The notes: generated by a model from the sequence alone, not told the origin. Numbered from the stretch's first letter, positions 1-9,000 are shown. The stretch: 64,000 nucleotides of DNA from Bacteroidota bacterium (GCA_016868455.1 VGGV01000006.1:1-64000); one strand, 5' to 3'. Translations and numbers: made by a program.

Positions 1-1
1 A

Positions 2-379
2 GAAGCCGCAGACCGTCTCAGTCGTGTATTGAAAAACGATCCGGGCATGGGTGTCATACGTCATATGGATGCAGGTTATGAAACAGCAAAAGAAACGGCG
101 AAGGCGAATGGTTTAGATATATACCAGGATGAAAAATTATTAACCGGCTGGGCGGGCCTGATGAAGGCCTATATTGCCCCGAAAGAAAAAAAAGGTTTCT
201 TTGAAATCAGGGATAATGTTGTTCTTGTAATCGAATATCGCAACGAAGGAACGAACCAGGGTATCCGCCGCAAAATACCTCTGACCAATACACAGAATAA
301 ATCGGAGGAAGATGTGCTGCAGGCCGTTAATTTTTTCTGGAAAGAATACAAAAGGGAAACCGGGCCAGGGTTGATGTAA
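2..379 (+). CDS. C-terminal part of an unrecognised protein (runs off the window)
   Basis: The frame is open from base 2, so the TTG at 29 is only an internal codon and the gene begins outside the window. The visible 125 residues start [15 protein letters not shown] and end in a helical stretch ([18 protein letters not shown]). There is no signal peptide, membrane segment or known motif in this part. The middle, [19 protein letters not shown], reads like beta strands. I do not recognise the family. The gene converges on the sugar dehydrogenase gene with only 3 bp between the two stop codons. Confidence 0.6.
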   Translation, partial: EAADRLSRVLKNDPGMGVIRHMDAGYETAKETAKANGLDIYQDEKLLTGWAGLMKAYIAPKEKKGFFEIRDNVVLVIEYRNEGTNQGIRRKIPLTNTQNKSEEDVLQAVNFFWKEYKRETGPGLM

Positions 380-382
380 TAA

Positions 383-1624
383 TTATTTCTTACTGATCCG
401 GTACATATTTCCTCCGTCGGTAACAGCAAACAACATCCCGTTCATATAAGCCACATCCCTGAACCTTTCGTTCTTATCGGTAAGCAGTTTTTCCTCACCC
501 GCCACTTTATTATTAACTATGACCAGCCGGCAGATATGTGCGCTGCTGAGGCCGCCGATGAAAAGGTTGTTTTTCCATTCAGGAATGGCATCGCCGCGGT
601 AAAAAACCATGCCGCTGGGCGAAAGCACAGGGTCCCAGTAATACACCGGCTGTTCCATACCGGCCTTTTGCTGTATGCCATCGCCGATGGTGCTGCCGCT
701 GTATTCAATACCGTAAGTGATGGTGGGCCAGCCATAATTTTTACCAGGTTTAATGATATTGAGTTCATCGCCTCCGCGGGGGCCAAACTCGGCTTCCCAT
801 AATTCGCCGGTTACAGGATGTATATCGAGGCTTTGTGCATTACGTATGCCATAGGCATAAATTTCAGGCATGGCATCCTGACGGTTTAAAAAAGGATTGC
901 CGGGCGCCGGCTTACCGTCTTTGGTAATTTTAAAAATCTTACCAAGGCCAGAGTTCAGCCCTTGCGCCTGTTTTCTTCCCTCCATTATGGATCGTTCGCC
1001 TGTGCTTACAAACAGGTGCCCGTCTTTATCAAAAATGAGCCGTGACCCGTAATGCAGCGTACTTCGCAGGGCAGGGGTAGCCCGGAAGATTACCACAGGG
1101 TTTTCAATAATACCGGCTGCTTCATTCAGTTTTCCTTTTGCCACTGCCATCAGGTTGCCGTTGCCGGATTTTTCGGAGAAAGACCAGTAGATGATTTTGT
1201 TACTGCTAAAATTCGGGTCCAGCGCCACATCCAGCATACCCCCTTGTCCACGGTCATCCACGGCAGGAAAGCCTGTAATTTTTTTTACCAGCGGGCCGGC
1301 GGCATTGTGTATTTCCATATAGCCGCTTTTTTCTGTAAGCAGCAGCCGTCCATCGGGCATGGGTACCACAGCCCAGGGCCTGCCCAGCCCCTGGGCTATC
1401 TTTTCCACCTTATAGGCTGTTCGGGTCTTTACGGCACCAATCCTCGTTTGACCTGCAAAGGCGGGTTTGTATTCCGTGTTGGCTCCAGTGGTTTCTACCG
1501 GCGGGAGGCGGCTGGTATCGCCTGCATCAATTTTAGAGTATGTTGAGACATTTTGGTTGAAATAGTCTGCCGAGTAAAATATGGCGGATGAAATTGCGCC
1601 TAAAAATAATGTCTTTGTTTTCAT
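383..1624 (-). CDS. PQQ-dependent sugar dehydrogenase (soluble glucose/sorbosone dehydrogenase family)
   Basis: A 413-residue secreted protein with an N-terminal hydrophobic segment (MKTKTLFLGAISSAIFYSA) followed by a six-bladed propeller of the GSDH/YliI type. Recognisable blocks are GLGRPWAVVPMPDGRLLLTE, DDRGQGGMLDVALDPNF, STLHYGSRLIFDKDGHLFVS and EAEFGPRGGDELNIIKPG followed by NYGWP. Family members oxidise aldose sugars in the periplasm using pyrroloquinoline quinone and calcium. The length fits the family. No pqq synthesis genes are visible, so cofactor supply and substrate are unknown. The gene stands alone, convergent with the gene on its 3' side and divergent from the repeat protein gene at 1728. 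Confidence 0.88.
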   Translation of the reverse strand: MKTKTLFLGAISSAIFYSADYFNQNVSTYSKIDAGDTSRLPPVETTGANTEYKPAFAGQTRIGAVKTRTAYKVEKIAQGLGRPWAVVPMPDGRLLLTEKSGYMEIHNAAGPLVKKITGFPAVDDRGQGGMLDVALDPNFSSNKIIYWSFSEKSGNGNLMAVAKGKLNEAAGIIENPVVIFRATPALRSTLHYGSRLIFDKDGHLFVSTGERSIMEGRKQAQGLNSGLGKIFKITKDGKPAPGNPFLNRQDAMPEIYAYGIRNAQSLDIHPVTGELWEAEFGPRGGDELNIIKPGKNYGWPTITYGIEYSGSTIGDGIQQKAGMEQPVYYWDPVLSPSGMVFYRGDAIPEWKNNLFIGGLSSAHICRLVIVNNKVAGEEKLLTDKNERFRDVAYMNGMLFAVTDGGNMYRISKK

Positions 1625-1705
1625 GTACTGTCTGAATGAACCGTAAAAATAGCATAACAGCCTGATAAAGCTATCGTCAACTGTTTCACCGGTGCCATTT
1701 CATGC

Positions 1706-1713
1706 TACCTTTG
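1706..1713 (+). promoter_or_regulatory. Bacteroidota -7 box (TACCTTTG)
   Basis: TACCTTTG matches the TAnnTTTG consensus and ends 14 bp before the ATG at 1728. It supports that start over the earlier ORF start at 1692. No clear -33 TTTG is present. Confidence 0.5.
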
Positions 1714-1727
1714 ACATTTCTGAACAT

Positions 1728-2414
1728 ATGAGAAAATTCTTTACGGCTCATATATTGCTATTCTTCGGGAATCTGCTGTATGCCCAGGAACTCAGCCAGA
1801 TCAGTTTTTCTTCAGGCAGTAACCTGTCCCATTTATCGCTGCTTACCGACCGGGAAGTACTGATCCGTATTTCGGAAGATGGTAAAATTCTGGAATGGGG
1901 AATCGAAGTACAGTCTTTCCGTATCAATGATTATTATGCTCCCCGTTTGCAGCCATACCCGGGCAGGGTGGAGTATTATGGCCCGGAAGCAGATTCTGTT
2001 TCAAGAGGCAAAGTAAAAAGCATCGGCTCAGCGGTTATCACTTATTTTGAGGCTTACGAGACTGCCGAAAAAATCGGGAAAGTGAAATCAGTAGGCCGTC
2101 TTTTCTTTGACTATTTCGGCCGGTACGACAACAAGGTGCTTCAGAATAAAATAAAATTAATCGGCAGTCTTTCAATTGACTATTATTCCACCTTTGATGA
2201 CCCGGCTTTGCAGGGAAAGTTAAAGGCGGCAGGCAGCACCCCGATTACCTATTATTCTTCTTTTGATGACAGGTTTATCCGCGGCAAGATCAAAAGCATC
2301 GGTTCTGTAAATTATCATTGGTACACTTCGCTTGACAGGCAGGGGTATGGCGGCGGCCTGAAATCGGGCCCCTTACGGCAATACACAGCCGGTGTGTTAT
2401 ATATACTTCTGTGA
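1728..2414 (+). CDS. Secreted protein with about five 23-24 residue repeats, unknown function
   Basis: I use the ATG at 1728 because it gives a normal signal peptide (MRKFFTAHILLFFGNLLYAQ) and follows a -7 box; the ORF start at 1692 would place 12 charged or polar residues before it. The mature part has an N-terminal region and then about five imperfect repeats of the form GKxKxIGSxxIxYYSxFDD, for example KLIGSLSIDYYSTFDD and KAAGSTPITYYSSFDD. The alternating aromatic pattern suggests short beta hairpins. I do not recognise a named family. It is not clearly in an operon. Confidence 0.75.
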   Translation: MRKFFTAHILLFFGNLLYAQELSQISFSSGSNLSHLSLLTDREVLIRISEDGKILEWGIEVQSFRINDYYAPRLQPYPGRVEYYGPEADSVSRGKVKSIGSAVITYFEAYETAEKIGKVKSVGRLFFDYFGRYDNKVLQNKIKLIGSLSIDYYSTFDDPALQGKLKAAGSTPITYYSSFDDRFIRGKIKSIGSVNYHWYTSLDRQGYGGGLKSGPLRQYTAGVLYILL

Positions 2415-2529
2415 AATTCACCGCCGGTACAAGTTATTCTCATATCATGACATGATATAAATCAGTTCATCCTGTTTACGTCCTGAAGCCGTCCTGATTA
2501 ATTTTACGGTACATCATCCTGTTGAACCT

Positions 2530-3369
2530 GTGAAACCCTGCACCGGATTTTTTTTGGGGAAATGCCATCCTGCTCTGGTAACGCTATACGGTGCGATAAC
2601 CCTGTTTATGGCAGCCTGTGCAGGAAGTAAAAAGCAAACAGCCTTCGGTGATTTCCAGTATAACCAGTTTAAAGATTCTTTGCTCCAGACTGAAACAAAC
2701 CGGCAGGCCGATACCACAAATATTTTTGACAGCAAATCATTTATCCCGGATGTGCATTCGCTGGACACCCTGCTGGTAAGAATCGACACCTTCTGGCAGC
2801 AGGAAGAAGCACATCTTATGGCCCATCTTGACAGTTTGAAGAAGGGGCTGGCAAAAGATCCCGGCTTTTCGGCTGCAGATAAGGCTATCATCAGCGAAAA
2901 CATAAAGGCAGTGGATTCTTTTCTGATGACAAAAGACTCAGCCCGGACCAGCGCCTGCACTATCGGTGACTGCATCCTGTATGTGGTAATTGACAAATCA
3001 AAACAGGTACTGTACCTGTACATACTCGGAGAACTGAAAGACAGCTTTCTGGTATCCACCGGCAGCGGAAAAAAATATGAAACCCCGGAGATGGAGCTTC
3101 ATCCGCAGGGACCGGTGCTTACCCGGTATACCTCCCGGAAGTTTCCGGGAGGTAATTATCAGGGTATGGGTAATATGCCTTATGCCGTTTTCCTGAAAAA
3201 CGGATATGCCATTCATGGCACCACACCGGGCAACTATTCCAAACTGGGTACCCGGGCCTCGCATGGTTGCATCCGGCTGCATCCGGATAATGCCAAGTTG
3301 TTTAATACCCTGGTAAAAACGGTTGGCCTGGAGCAAACCTGGGTATCTGTCAGGGATTCACTCCGGTAA
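2530..3369 (+). CDS. L,D-transpeptidase (YkuD domain) lipoprotein
   Basis: The catalytic signature HGTTPGNYSKLGTRASHGC is intact, with the nucleophilic Cys at about residue 247 of 279. Enzymes of this family form 3-3 crosslinks in peptidoglycan or attach proteins to it, acting in the periplasm. The N-terminus has a hydrophobic segment ending in MAAC-AGSK, a lipobox, so the protein is probably membrane-anchored. Between anchor and catalytic domain lies a charged helical linker of about 130 residues. No ATG precedes the signal sequence; the start is the GTG at 2530. A substrate strand, TSRKFPGGNYQGMGNMPYAVF, precedes the active site as usual. Confidence 0.88.
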   Translation: MKPCTGFFLGKCHPALVTLYGAITLFMAACAGSKKQTAFGDFQYNQFKDSLLQTETNRQADTTNIFDSKSFIPDVHSLDTLLVRIDTFWQQEEAHLMAHLDSLKKGLAKDPGFSAADKAIISENIKAVDSFLMTKDSARTSACTIGDCILYVVIDKSKQVLYLYILGELKDSFLVSTGSGKKYETPEMELHPQGPVLTRYTSRKFPGGNYQGMGNMPYAVFLKNGYAIHGTTPGNYSKLGTRASHGCIRLHPDNAKLFNTLVKTVGLEQTWVSVRDSLR

Positions 3370-3476
3370 TAAATTATTAAAATGAAAAAGCACCACAGGT
3401 TCATTTATACAGGATTTAAACACCTGGCGCACCCGGTCAGAATTCGTCTTATTTTTACTTCAGGAAATAACAAATT

Positions 3477-4816
3477 ATGAAACCTTATTCAGCCTTATTC
3501 GTTGCCATTGCTGCAGGATTACTGTCCATGGCAACTTTCAATTATGCTTCAGCCCAGCAATACAAACTGAAACAAACTAACAGTATGATGGGAATGAAGT
3601 CAGAGACAACTATCTATGTAAAAGGCATGCGGAAAAGAACAGAGCAGGGGGCTATGATGGGGATGCCCGCCCAGCCTGTGACCATTGAACAATGTGACCA
3701 TTGAACAATGTGACCTGCAACGTACCATTAAAATCAATGATAAAAAGAAACTCTATTTTATTGAGCCTTTTGCAAAGGAATCTGAAGATGAAGTGATAGA
3801 TGAAGATACCAAACCTGTAAACAAGTCAAAACAAGTTACCACTACACCCAGAAAAGGCGGTACTATTACAAACTGGTATAACATAACCGATACGGGAGAA
3901 AGAAAAAAAATGTTCGGATTTACCGCCCGGCATGTGTGGACTTATCAGAAATTGAAACCTTCTCCGAATGCCTGCAGTATGAAGGACAGTTTTATTATTA
4001 AAAACAGACGGATGGTATATTGATCTTCCTCAGTTCAACTGTCCAGTAAGATACAGACCAACAAAAACAAATCCTTCGGCGGAAAAGGAAAAACCCGATT
4101 GCCAGGATAAATTCATTACCCGCAGAAGCGGTAAGGGTAAACTTGGTTTTCCGTTGATTGAAACCACTACTTATATCATGGGCGGCAAGAGGGAGACCGA
4201 TGAATTTAAGTCGGATTTGGAAACGCTGGAACTCACAACCATGAAGCTGGATTCCATGCTTTTTGAAATTCCACCCGGTTATAAAGAAGCGAAAAGTGAA
4301 GATGAACTGCAGGAGAAGCTTGATATCAATGAAATGATGAAGCAATATCAGCAGAATGACCAGGGTAAAGAAGAAAATAACAAAGTGGTATCCGGTGAGA
4401 AGAAAGCCGGTATGATTCGGATAGGTGTGTATGAACCCAAAAACGACGGTCAGCTTCAGGGGCCGTTATTGCAGCAGCATATTGTAACGATGTTGTACAG
4501 CGGTAACGTAGAAGCAGTGGCAGTTGCTTCCGAAGAGGATGCCCGAACTAAGAATTGCGATATGGTGCTGAGTACCGATTTTTTAAAAGTGAAACAGGCC
4601 AGTAAAGTGGGCGGTTTGCTCAAGGCGGTTAAGAACAATGACCCTTCTGCGGCGGTCTCATTTAATATTGAGGCAAGTATGATGCTCACCAGCCTGACTG
4701 ACGGGTCAGTCCGCTCAAAGCAAAATGTAAACGGCAAATTTGAAGGGCAGGCTGATGAAGCAGCCAAAAAATCGCTGGATAAGGGGTGTGAACTGCTGCT
4801 GAAGGATTTAAAATAA
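3477..4816 (+). pseudogene. Frameshifted secreted DUF4412-like protein
   Basis: Three ORFs in three frames form one gene. Fragment 1 (3477-3704) has a signal peptide and a Met-rich start (NSMMGMKSETTIYVKGM). A 16-bp tandem duplication at 3677-3715 shifts the frame to fragment 2, ending at 4023. Near 4000-4004 a run of five A shifts it again into the frame of ORF 4154-4816; reading four A gives KTDGWYIDLPQFN directly into that frame. Removing 16+1 bases gives a clean 440-residue protein. The middle (ETTTYIMGGKRETDEF, TTMKLDSMLFEIPPGY) resembles DUF4412-type secreted proteins; the C-terminal 150 residues are a second, unrecognised domain. It is either a decayed gene or partly an assembly error. 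The duplication is less typical of sequencing error than the A run. Confidence 0.75.
3677..3715 (+). repeat. 16-bp tandem duplication (2.4 copies)
   Basis: The unit TGTGACCATTGAACAA is repeated with exact 16-bp period across 39 bp. Because 16 is not a multiple of three it shifts the host frame by one; deleting one unit restores PVTIEQCDLQRTIKIND. Confidence 0.9.
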
Positions 4817-4904
4817 TCCTGTATCCGGCATTTCCGGGCAGCAGGCCATACTGTATTGTTTTATTCATGAGAGAAATTTTTTGCCTTTGATTTCTTCAAT
4901 CTTT

Positions 4905-4912
4905 TACTTTTG
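4905..4912 (+). promoter_or_regulatory. Bacteroidota -7 box (TACTTTTG) of speA
   Basis: TACTTTTG fits TAnnTTTG, with a TTTG about 21 bp upstream as a possible -33 element. It lies 39 bp before the preferred ATG of speA. Confidence 0.55.
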
Positions 4913-4951
4913 TCCCGGTAAAAAAATTTTATTGCCAACCCATTGCCCGCC

Positions 4952-6352
4952 ATGACCAATTCATACCTGGACCTTGTTAAGCAAACCTTTAATTTTCCTC
5001 AGGAAGGAATTGAGGTTAAAGACGGCAATCTTTTGTTCAACGGGGTGGACCTGAAAGCCCTCATCAGTAAGTATGGCACACCCCTCAAACTCACCTACCT
5101 CCCTAAAATCGGTATGCAGATTAAAAAGGCCCGCCAGTTATTTGCTGCCGCTTTCAAAAAGCACAAGTATGAAGGCAAATATTTCTATTGCTATTGTACC
5201 AAAAGCTCTCATTTCAGTTTTGTTGTGGAAGAAGCGCTGAAAAGCGATATTCATCTTGAGACCTCCTATGCCTACGATATTGAGATCATTAAAAAACTGT
5301 ATGCCCGGAAAAAAATAACAAAAGACACCTATATCATTTGCAATGGCTTTAAACAAAAAGGGTATACAAGACGGATTGCCGGCCTGTTGAATGCCGGCTT
5401 TACCAATGTTATACCCGTTCTGGATAATAAGGAAGAGCTGAAAGATTATGCCCAGTCTGTAAAAGTTCCTTTCAAACTCGGCATCCGGGTGGCTGCGGAA
5501 GAAGAACCCAGCTTTCCCTTTTACACCTCAAGGCTGGGAATAAGAGCCAAAGATATTCTGGAGTTTTATGTGGACAGGATAGAAGGATATGAAAGCAAGT
5601 TTCAGCTGAAGATGCTGCATATTTTCCTGAATAAGGGCATCAAAGACGATATCTACTACTGGAGTGAACTGAATAAGGTTATTAACCTGTATTGCCAGCT
5701 AAAAAAAATTTGTCCCGAACTTGATTCGATTAATATCGGCGGGGGTTTTCCCATTAAACATTCACTTGGGTTTGAATACGACTACCAGTTTATGATCAAT
5801 GAAATTGTGAAAAACATCAAAACTGCCTGTAAAAAAACCAAGGTGCCGATGCCAAATATCTTCACGGAATTCGGGAGCTACACGGTAGGAGAGAGTATGG
5901 CTCATATTTACAGTGTGATATCAGAAAAAGTGCAAAATGACCGGGAAACCTGGTATATGATCGACTCATCTTTTATCACCACTCTCCCCGACACCTGGGG
6001 TATTGGCGAGAAATTTCTGATGCTGCCGGTAAACAAATGGGACCAGGACCATCAACGGGTGGTGCTGGGGGGTATTACCTGCGACAGTCATGATTATTAT
6101 GACTCGGAGGAACATATCAATGAAGTCTTCCTGCCTAAGATCAACGGGAATAAAGAGCCTTTGTACGTTGGATTTTTCCATACCGGCGCCTACCAGGATC
6201 AGATCAGTGGCTATGGAGGCATTAAACACTGCCTCATCCCTTCGCCCAAACATATAATTGTCGGGTATGATAAAAACGGGAAACTGACGGACTGGGTGTA
6301 TGCCCGGCAACAAACCGCCCAAAGTATGCTCAAGATACTTGGATATAAATAG
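4952..6352 (+). CDS. speA: Arginine decarboxylase, PLP fold type III
   Basis: A 466-residue alanine-racemase-fold decarboxylase. YFYCYCTKSSHFSFVVEEAL holds the PLP lysine region, IHLETSYAYDIE and YTSRLGIRAKDI follow, then INIGGGFPIKHSLGFEYDY (phosphate-binding glycine loop), FTEFGSYTVGES and CDSHDYYDS near the C-terminus. This arrangement matches the form of biosynthetic arginine decarboxylase common in Bacteroidota, which makes agmatine for polyamine synthesis; the assignment rests on remembered family similarity. I prefer the ATG at 4952 over the TTG at 4943. A strong hairpin terminator follows. No agmatine deiminase gene is nearby. Confidence 0.85.
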   Translation: MTNSYLDLVKQTFNFPQEGIEVKDGNLLFNGVDLKALISKYGTPLKLTYLPKIGMQIKKARQLFAAAFKKHKYEGKYFYCYCTKSSHFSFVVEEALKSDIHLETSYAYDIEIIKKLYARKKITKDTYIICNGFKQKGYTRRIAGLLNAGFTNVIPVLDNKEELKDYAQSVKVPFKLGIRVAAEEEPSFPFYTSRLGIRAKDILEFYVDRIEGYESKFQLKMLHIFLNKGIKDDIYYWSELNKVINLYCQLKKICPELDSINIGGGFPIKHSLGFEYDYQFMINEIVKNIKTACKKTKVPMPNIFTEFGSYTVGESMAHIYSVISEKVQNDRETWYMIDSSFITTLPDTWGIGEKFLMLPVNKWDQDHQRVVLGGITCDSHDYYDSEEHINEVFLPKINGNKEPLYVGFFHTGAYQDQISGYGGIKHCLIPSPKHIIVGYDKNGKLTDWVYARQQTAQSMLKILGYK

Positions 6353-6374
6353 GCGCCGGTAAAACTCATGCTAA

Positions 6375-6398
6375 AAGCCCCGCTCTGAGGCGGGGCTT
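6375..6398. terminator. Terminator hairpin after speA, probably bidirectional
   Basis: A perfect 9-bp stem AAGCCCCGC / GCGGGGCTT with a 6-nt loop, followed by CTTTTT on the plus strand. It lies between the convergent speA and the small lipoprotein gene at 6405. Confidence 0.8.
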
Positions 6399-6404
6399 AA
6401 CTTT

Positions 6405-6785
6405 TTAACGGCTTTGCCGGCTGTATCTTCTCCACTCATCATATTCCCATCGGGTGTAGCGCAAACTGCCCAGGTAGCTTTGATCAATATAAAACCGGTT
6501 ATCATACCCCTTCCAGTACAAATAGCCCGAAGGGCTCCGGTGATAAAACCTTCCGTTGGGATGCTGCTTCATAATAAAACCTGGTGTGGGAGTAATGATC
6601 AGCATTGCAGGGGCATAATACCGGGGCGGCGGCGGAGGAACTGAGTGTCGGTAAACCTCTGGCTCCCGGTATTCTTTTTCTTCCTTCTTTTTCTTTTTGG
6701 TGGCCCAAACCCTGCTGGGCTGGCAACCGGAAAAAATAATAGCAGCGGCGCCTGCCGCTAGGAAAAGCATAAATGTTCGTTTCAT
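6405..6785 (-). CDS. Small lipoprotein, Lys/Pro/Tyr-rich, unknown function
   Basis: 126 residues beginning with a lipoprotein signal (MKRTFMLFLAAGAAAIIFSGC). After the Cys come a basic run (TKKKKKEEKEYRE), a PPPPPRYY segment and an aromatic C-terminal part (HPNGRFYHRSPSGYLYWKG). Such short Tyr/Pro-rich lipoproteins are frequent in Bacteroidota, but I know no function. It is transcribed away from the next lipoprotein gene by the same strand and may be its downstream partner; about 45 bp separate the two. Confidence 0.72.
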   Translation of the reverse strand: MKRTFMLFLAAGAAAIIFSGCQPSRVWATKKKKKEEKEYREPEVYRHSVPPPPPRYYAPAMLIITPTPGFIMKQHPNGRFYHRSPSGYLYWKGYDNRFYIDQSYLGSLRYTRWEYDEWRRYSRQSR

Positions 6786-6830
6786 AGCTGTTTTTTTGGG
6801 TTAAGAGATGCGGATTATTGCGAAAAGATT

Positions 6831-7253
6831 TTATTCATCACGGCTTTTCTTTTGCCTGACGCCATTAGCAGCGCTGGTTTTTGCTACAGGCTTATCGATG
6901 AAAGGAGTTGTAGTTTTCACCAGCGGTTCTTTAATTTCCTTCGATACGGTTATTGAGTCAGATTTAGGTTTTGCAAGGGGAGAAGCAGGATAAATCATTG
7001 CAAGGTTATCCAGGGCGATACTGTTTCCGGAAGTATCCCTGCCCATTATAATATCTGTTGTTACCCAGTCGCTGGTGTTCTTCTCAGTACTGTCAATATC
7101 AAGAAACCGCAGGGCCAAAGCCTGGCTGTCGTTTACAGGAGGGTTTCGGGGAGCAAACAGTTTACTGGTGTATTCTTTGCTGGCGGAACAACTGGCGGCC
7201 AGCGCCACGATGAGCATGAGGGCGACCGCTTGTAATATTCTTACTGTTTGCAT
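6831..7253 (-). CDS. Lipoprotein, unknown function
   Basis: Starting at the internal ATG at 7253 gives a classical lipoprotein signal, MQTVRILQAVALMLIVALAASC; the longer ORF start at 7292 would add 13 polar residues before it. The 140-residue protein is otherwise low in complexity, with Ser, Thr and Lys-rich regions and no motif I know. The neighbour at 6405 is on the same strand and is also a small lipoprotein. Nothing in the sequence suggests a role. Confidence 0.68.
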   Translation of the reverse strand: MQTVRILQAVALMLIVALAASCSASKEYTSKLFAPRNPPVNDSQALALRFLDIDSTEKNTSDWVTTDIIMGRDTSGNSIALDNLAMIYPASPLAKPKSDSITVSKEIKEPLVKTTTPFIDKPVAKTSAANGVRQKKSRDE

Positions 7254-7336
7254 GTCTTCAGGGTTTATTTTAGTTAAATAAATCCAACGCATTTATGTTT
7301 CAATTCATTTGCCACAAACTCTTAAAATCATTTTGT

Positions 7337-7795
7337 ATGAAATACTTTTTCATTGTCTTAACAGTATTCTTTTTGGGGACAACTGTAACAGCGCAAACCG
7401 CAGAGGATTCTGTAAAGGCAGTCATCAACACTGTGTTTACGGCCATGAAGAAAGCTGATGGCGATATGCTGAAGAGTTGTTTCTCCGACAGTATCATTCT
7501 TCAAATGATAGGGAGAAATAAAGAAGGAAAAACAATTGTCAGGAATGAAAACCCACAGGCCTTTGTAGACCAGGTCAGCCGGGCCAAGCCCGATTCGCTG
7601 GATGAAAGAATAAGTTTTGAAACAATAAAGATTGACGGGCCCCTGGCAATTGCCTGGACTCCTTACAGTTTTTACTTTAACGGGCAATTCAGCCACTGCG
7701 GGGTCAACTCTTTTCAATTAGTCCGCTTCAACGGTGTTTGGAAAATACAGTACATAATAGATACAAGACGCAGACAGGGGTGCGCCAGTCAATAA
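7337..7795 (+). CDS. Secreted NTF2-like / DUF4440-like protein
   Basis: The ATG at 7337 starts a signal peptide (MKYFFIVLTVFFLGTTVTAQ). The mature 130 residues have the layout of a cone-shaped NTF2/SnoaL fold: a first helix (AEDSVKAVINTVFTAMKKAD), the GDMLKSCFSDSIILQ segment, an SFETIKIDGPLAIAWTPYSF strand and a terminal strand FNGVWKIQYIIDTRR. The family includes many secreted proteins of unknown ligand. There is a Cys pair (GVNSFQ preceded by HC, and QGCASQ). A strong terminator follows directly. Confidence 0.75.
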   Translation: MKYFFIVLTVFFLGTTVTAQTAEDSVKAVINTVFTAMKKADGDMLKSCFSDSIILQMIGRNKEGKTIVRNENPQAFVDQVSRAKPDSLDERISFETIKIDGPLAIAWTPYSFYFNGQFSHCGVNSFQLVRFNGVWKIQYIIDTRRRQGCASQ

Positions 7796-7796
7796 A

Positions 7797-7822
7797 AAAC
7801 CCTCCGTGGAAACGGAGGGTTT
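7797..7822. terminator. Terminator hairpin, 11-bp stem
   Basis: AAACCCTCCGT / ACGGAGGGTTT with a GGAA loop lies between the NTF2-like gene and the convergent hsp20 gene. The A and T tails on either side suit termination in both directions. Confidence 0.85.
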
Positions 7823-7862
7823 AAACCAAAACCAACTGCTTATGAGAAATCGTTTACAGCGA

Positions 7863-8309
7863 TTAATTTATTTTTATTTCTGTTGCTGATGCTTTGACTT
7901 CCTCTTTCCCCGGAAGGTTTAATACCAGCACTCCGTTGATGTAGGAAGCGCTGATATTCGTTGCATCAATTTTTTTATCTATTGTGAAAGATCTCTTAAA
8001 AGAACGATAGCTGTACTCCCGGCGTATTTGTTTTTCGGTTTCCTTTTTTACCTCGGTTTTTCGCTCTGCAGAAATCGTAAGCAGGTTATTTTCCAGGTTC
8101 ACTTTAAAATCAGCTTTTTCAAATCCGGGCGCCACTACTTCCATTTCAAATGCATTTTCCGTTTCTTTGACGTTTACAGGAACCGAACCCTTCGTCATGT
8201 TTCCGTCATATTCCTGCCTGAACAATACAGGCAGTTCCGAAAACAAATTATCAACAAAGCTGCTGAGGGTGCCTTCAAACGGCCTGCTGTTACATTTTAC
8301 GCTTGTCAT
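7863..8309 (-). CDS. Small heat shock protein, Hsp20/alpha-crystallin family
   Basis: 148 residues with the alpha-crystallin domain from about residue 45: ENAFEMEVVAPGFEKADFKV, NNLLTISAERK, then the typical INGVLVLNLPGKEE strand and a terminal IKI-type motif (ATEIKIN). Such proteins form oligomers that hold unfolding proteins in the cytoplasm. The N-terminal arm (PFEGTLSSFVDNLFSELPVL) is usual for the family. The gene is monocistronic, divergent from the bacilliredoxin gene across a 228-bp gap. Confidence 0.93.
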   Translation of the reverse strand: MTSVKCNSRPFEGTLSSFVDNLFSELPVLFRQEYDGNMTKGSVPVNVKETENAFEMEVVAPGFEKADFKVNLENNLLTISAERKTEVKKETEKQIRREYSYRSFKRSFTIDKKIDATNISASYINGVLVLNLPGKEEVKASATEIKIN

Positions 8310-8502
8310 GTTTATAAAGTTTTGTATTTTAAAAATTTTGCAATCTGCTTACAATTCTCAAATGTTGTTCCGGCACAGTCTGAGTGAACATTATGTCGGG
8401 TTTGGGTATTGATAGGAGGACAGAATTTCCGAAAAAAGGAATTTTTGCTGACAGAATTTCTATGACCCCCTTAAGGCTGACTGCAACGACAGGTAAATTA
8501 TC

Positions 8503-8510
8503 TAGCTTTG
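8503..8510 (+). promoter_or_regulatory. Bacteroidota -7 box (TAGCTTTG)
   Basis: TAGCTTTG fits TAnnTTTG and lies 27 bp before the ATG of the bacilliredoxin gene. The rest of the 8310-8537 gap shows nothing else I can name. Confidence 0.5.
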
Positions 8511-8537
8511 TACCTTAATTTATAAAACCAAGAAATT

Positions 8538-8954
8538 ATGTATCCTGAAGAAATAGTAATCCCCATGAAAGAAGAGCTCACGGAAAATGGGTTTATTGAA
8601 TTACTTACCTCATCGGAGGTTGAGTCGCAGCTTGAGAAAGAGGGCACCACGCTGGTGATGATCAATTCTGTTTGCGGGTGTTCGGCAGGCACAGCCCGCC
8701 CCGGTGTGCTGATGGCTGTTGCTAATACCCCAAAAAAGCCTGATTATCTCACTACCAGCTTTGCCGGTTTTGATACGGAAGCTGTAAAAACGCTCCGCCG
8801 GCATTTAATGCCTTATCCTCCATCATCCCCGTCAATCGCCCTGTTTAAAAATGGCCGGCTGGTGCATTTTATAGAAAGACACCAGATAGAAGGAAGGCCT
8901 GCCCAGGTAATTGCGCAGAACCTAATAGGGGCCTTTGAGCAGTATTGCAATTAA
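8538..8954 (+). CDS. Bacilliredoxin (BrxA/BrxB, YphP/YqiW family)
   Basis: 138 residues, the full family length. The redox motif Cys-Gly-Cys is at residues 46-48 (INSVCGCSAGTARPG), with the following ARPG loop and the cis-Pro region PYPPSSPSIALFKNG. In Bacillus these thioredoxin-fold proteins remove bacillithiol from oxidised proteins. Whether this organism makes bacillithiol cannot be told from the window. The protein is cytosolic with no signal. Confidence 0.9.
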   Translation: MYPEEIVIPMKEELTENGFIELLTSSEVESQLEKEGTTLVMINSVCGCSAGTARPGVLMAVANTPKKPDYLTTSFAGFDTEAVKTLRRHLMPYPPSSPSIALFKNGRLVHFIERHQIEGRPAQVIAQNLIGAFEQYCN

Positions 8955-8971
8955 AATACACCGGTGCAGTA

Positions 8972-9000
8972 TTGAGGCTGAAATTTTCTTTCAGCCTCAA
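8972..9000. repeat. Perfect 12-bp inverted repeat, possible terminator
   Basis: TTGAGGCTGAAA / TTTCAGCCTCAA with a 5-nt loop sits between the bacilliredoxin gene and lgt. No T run follows, so termination is likely but not certain. Confidence 0.65.
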
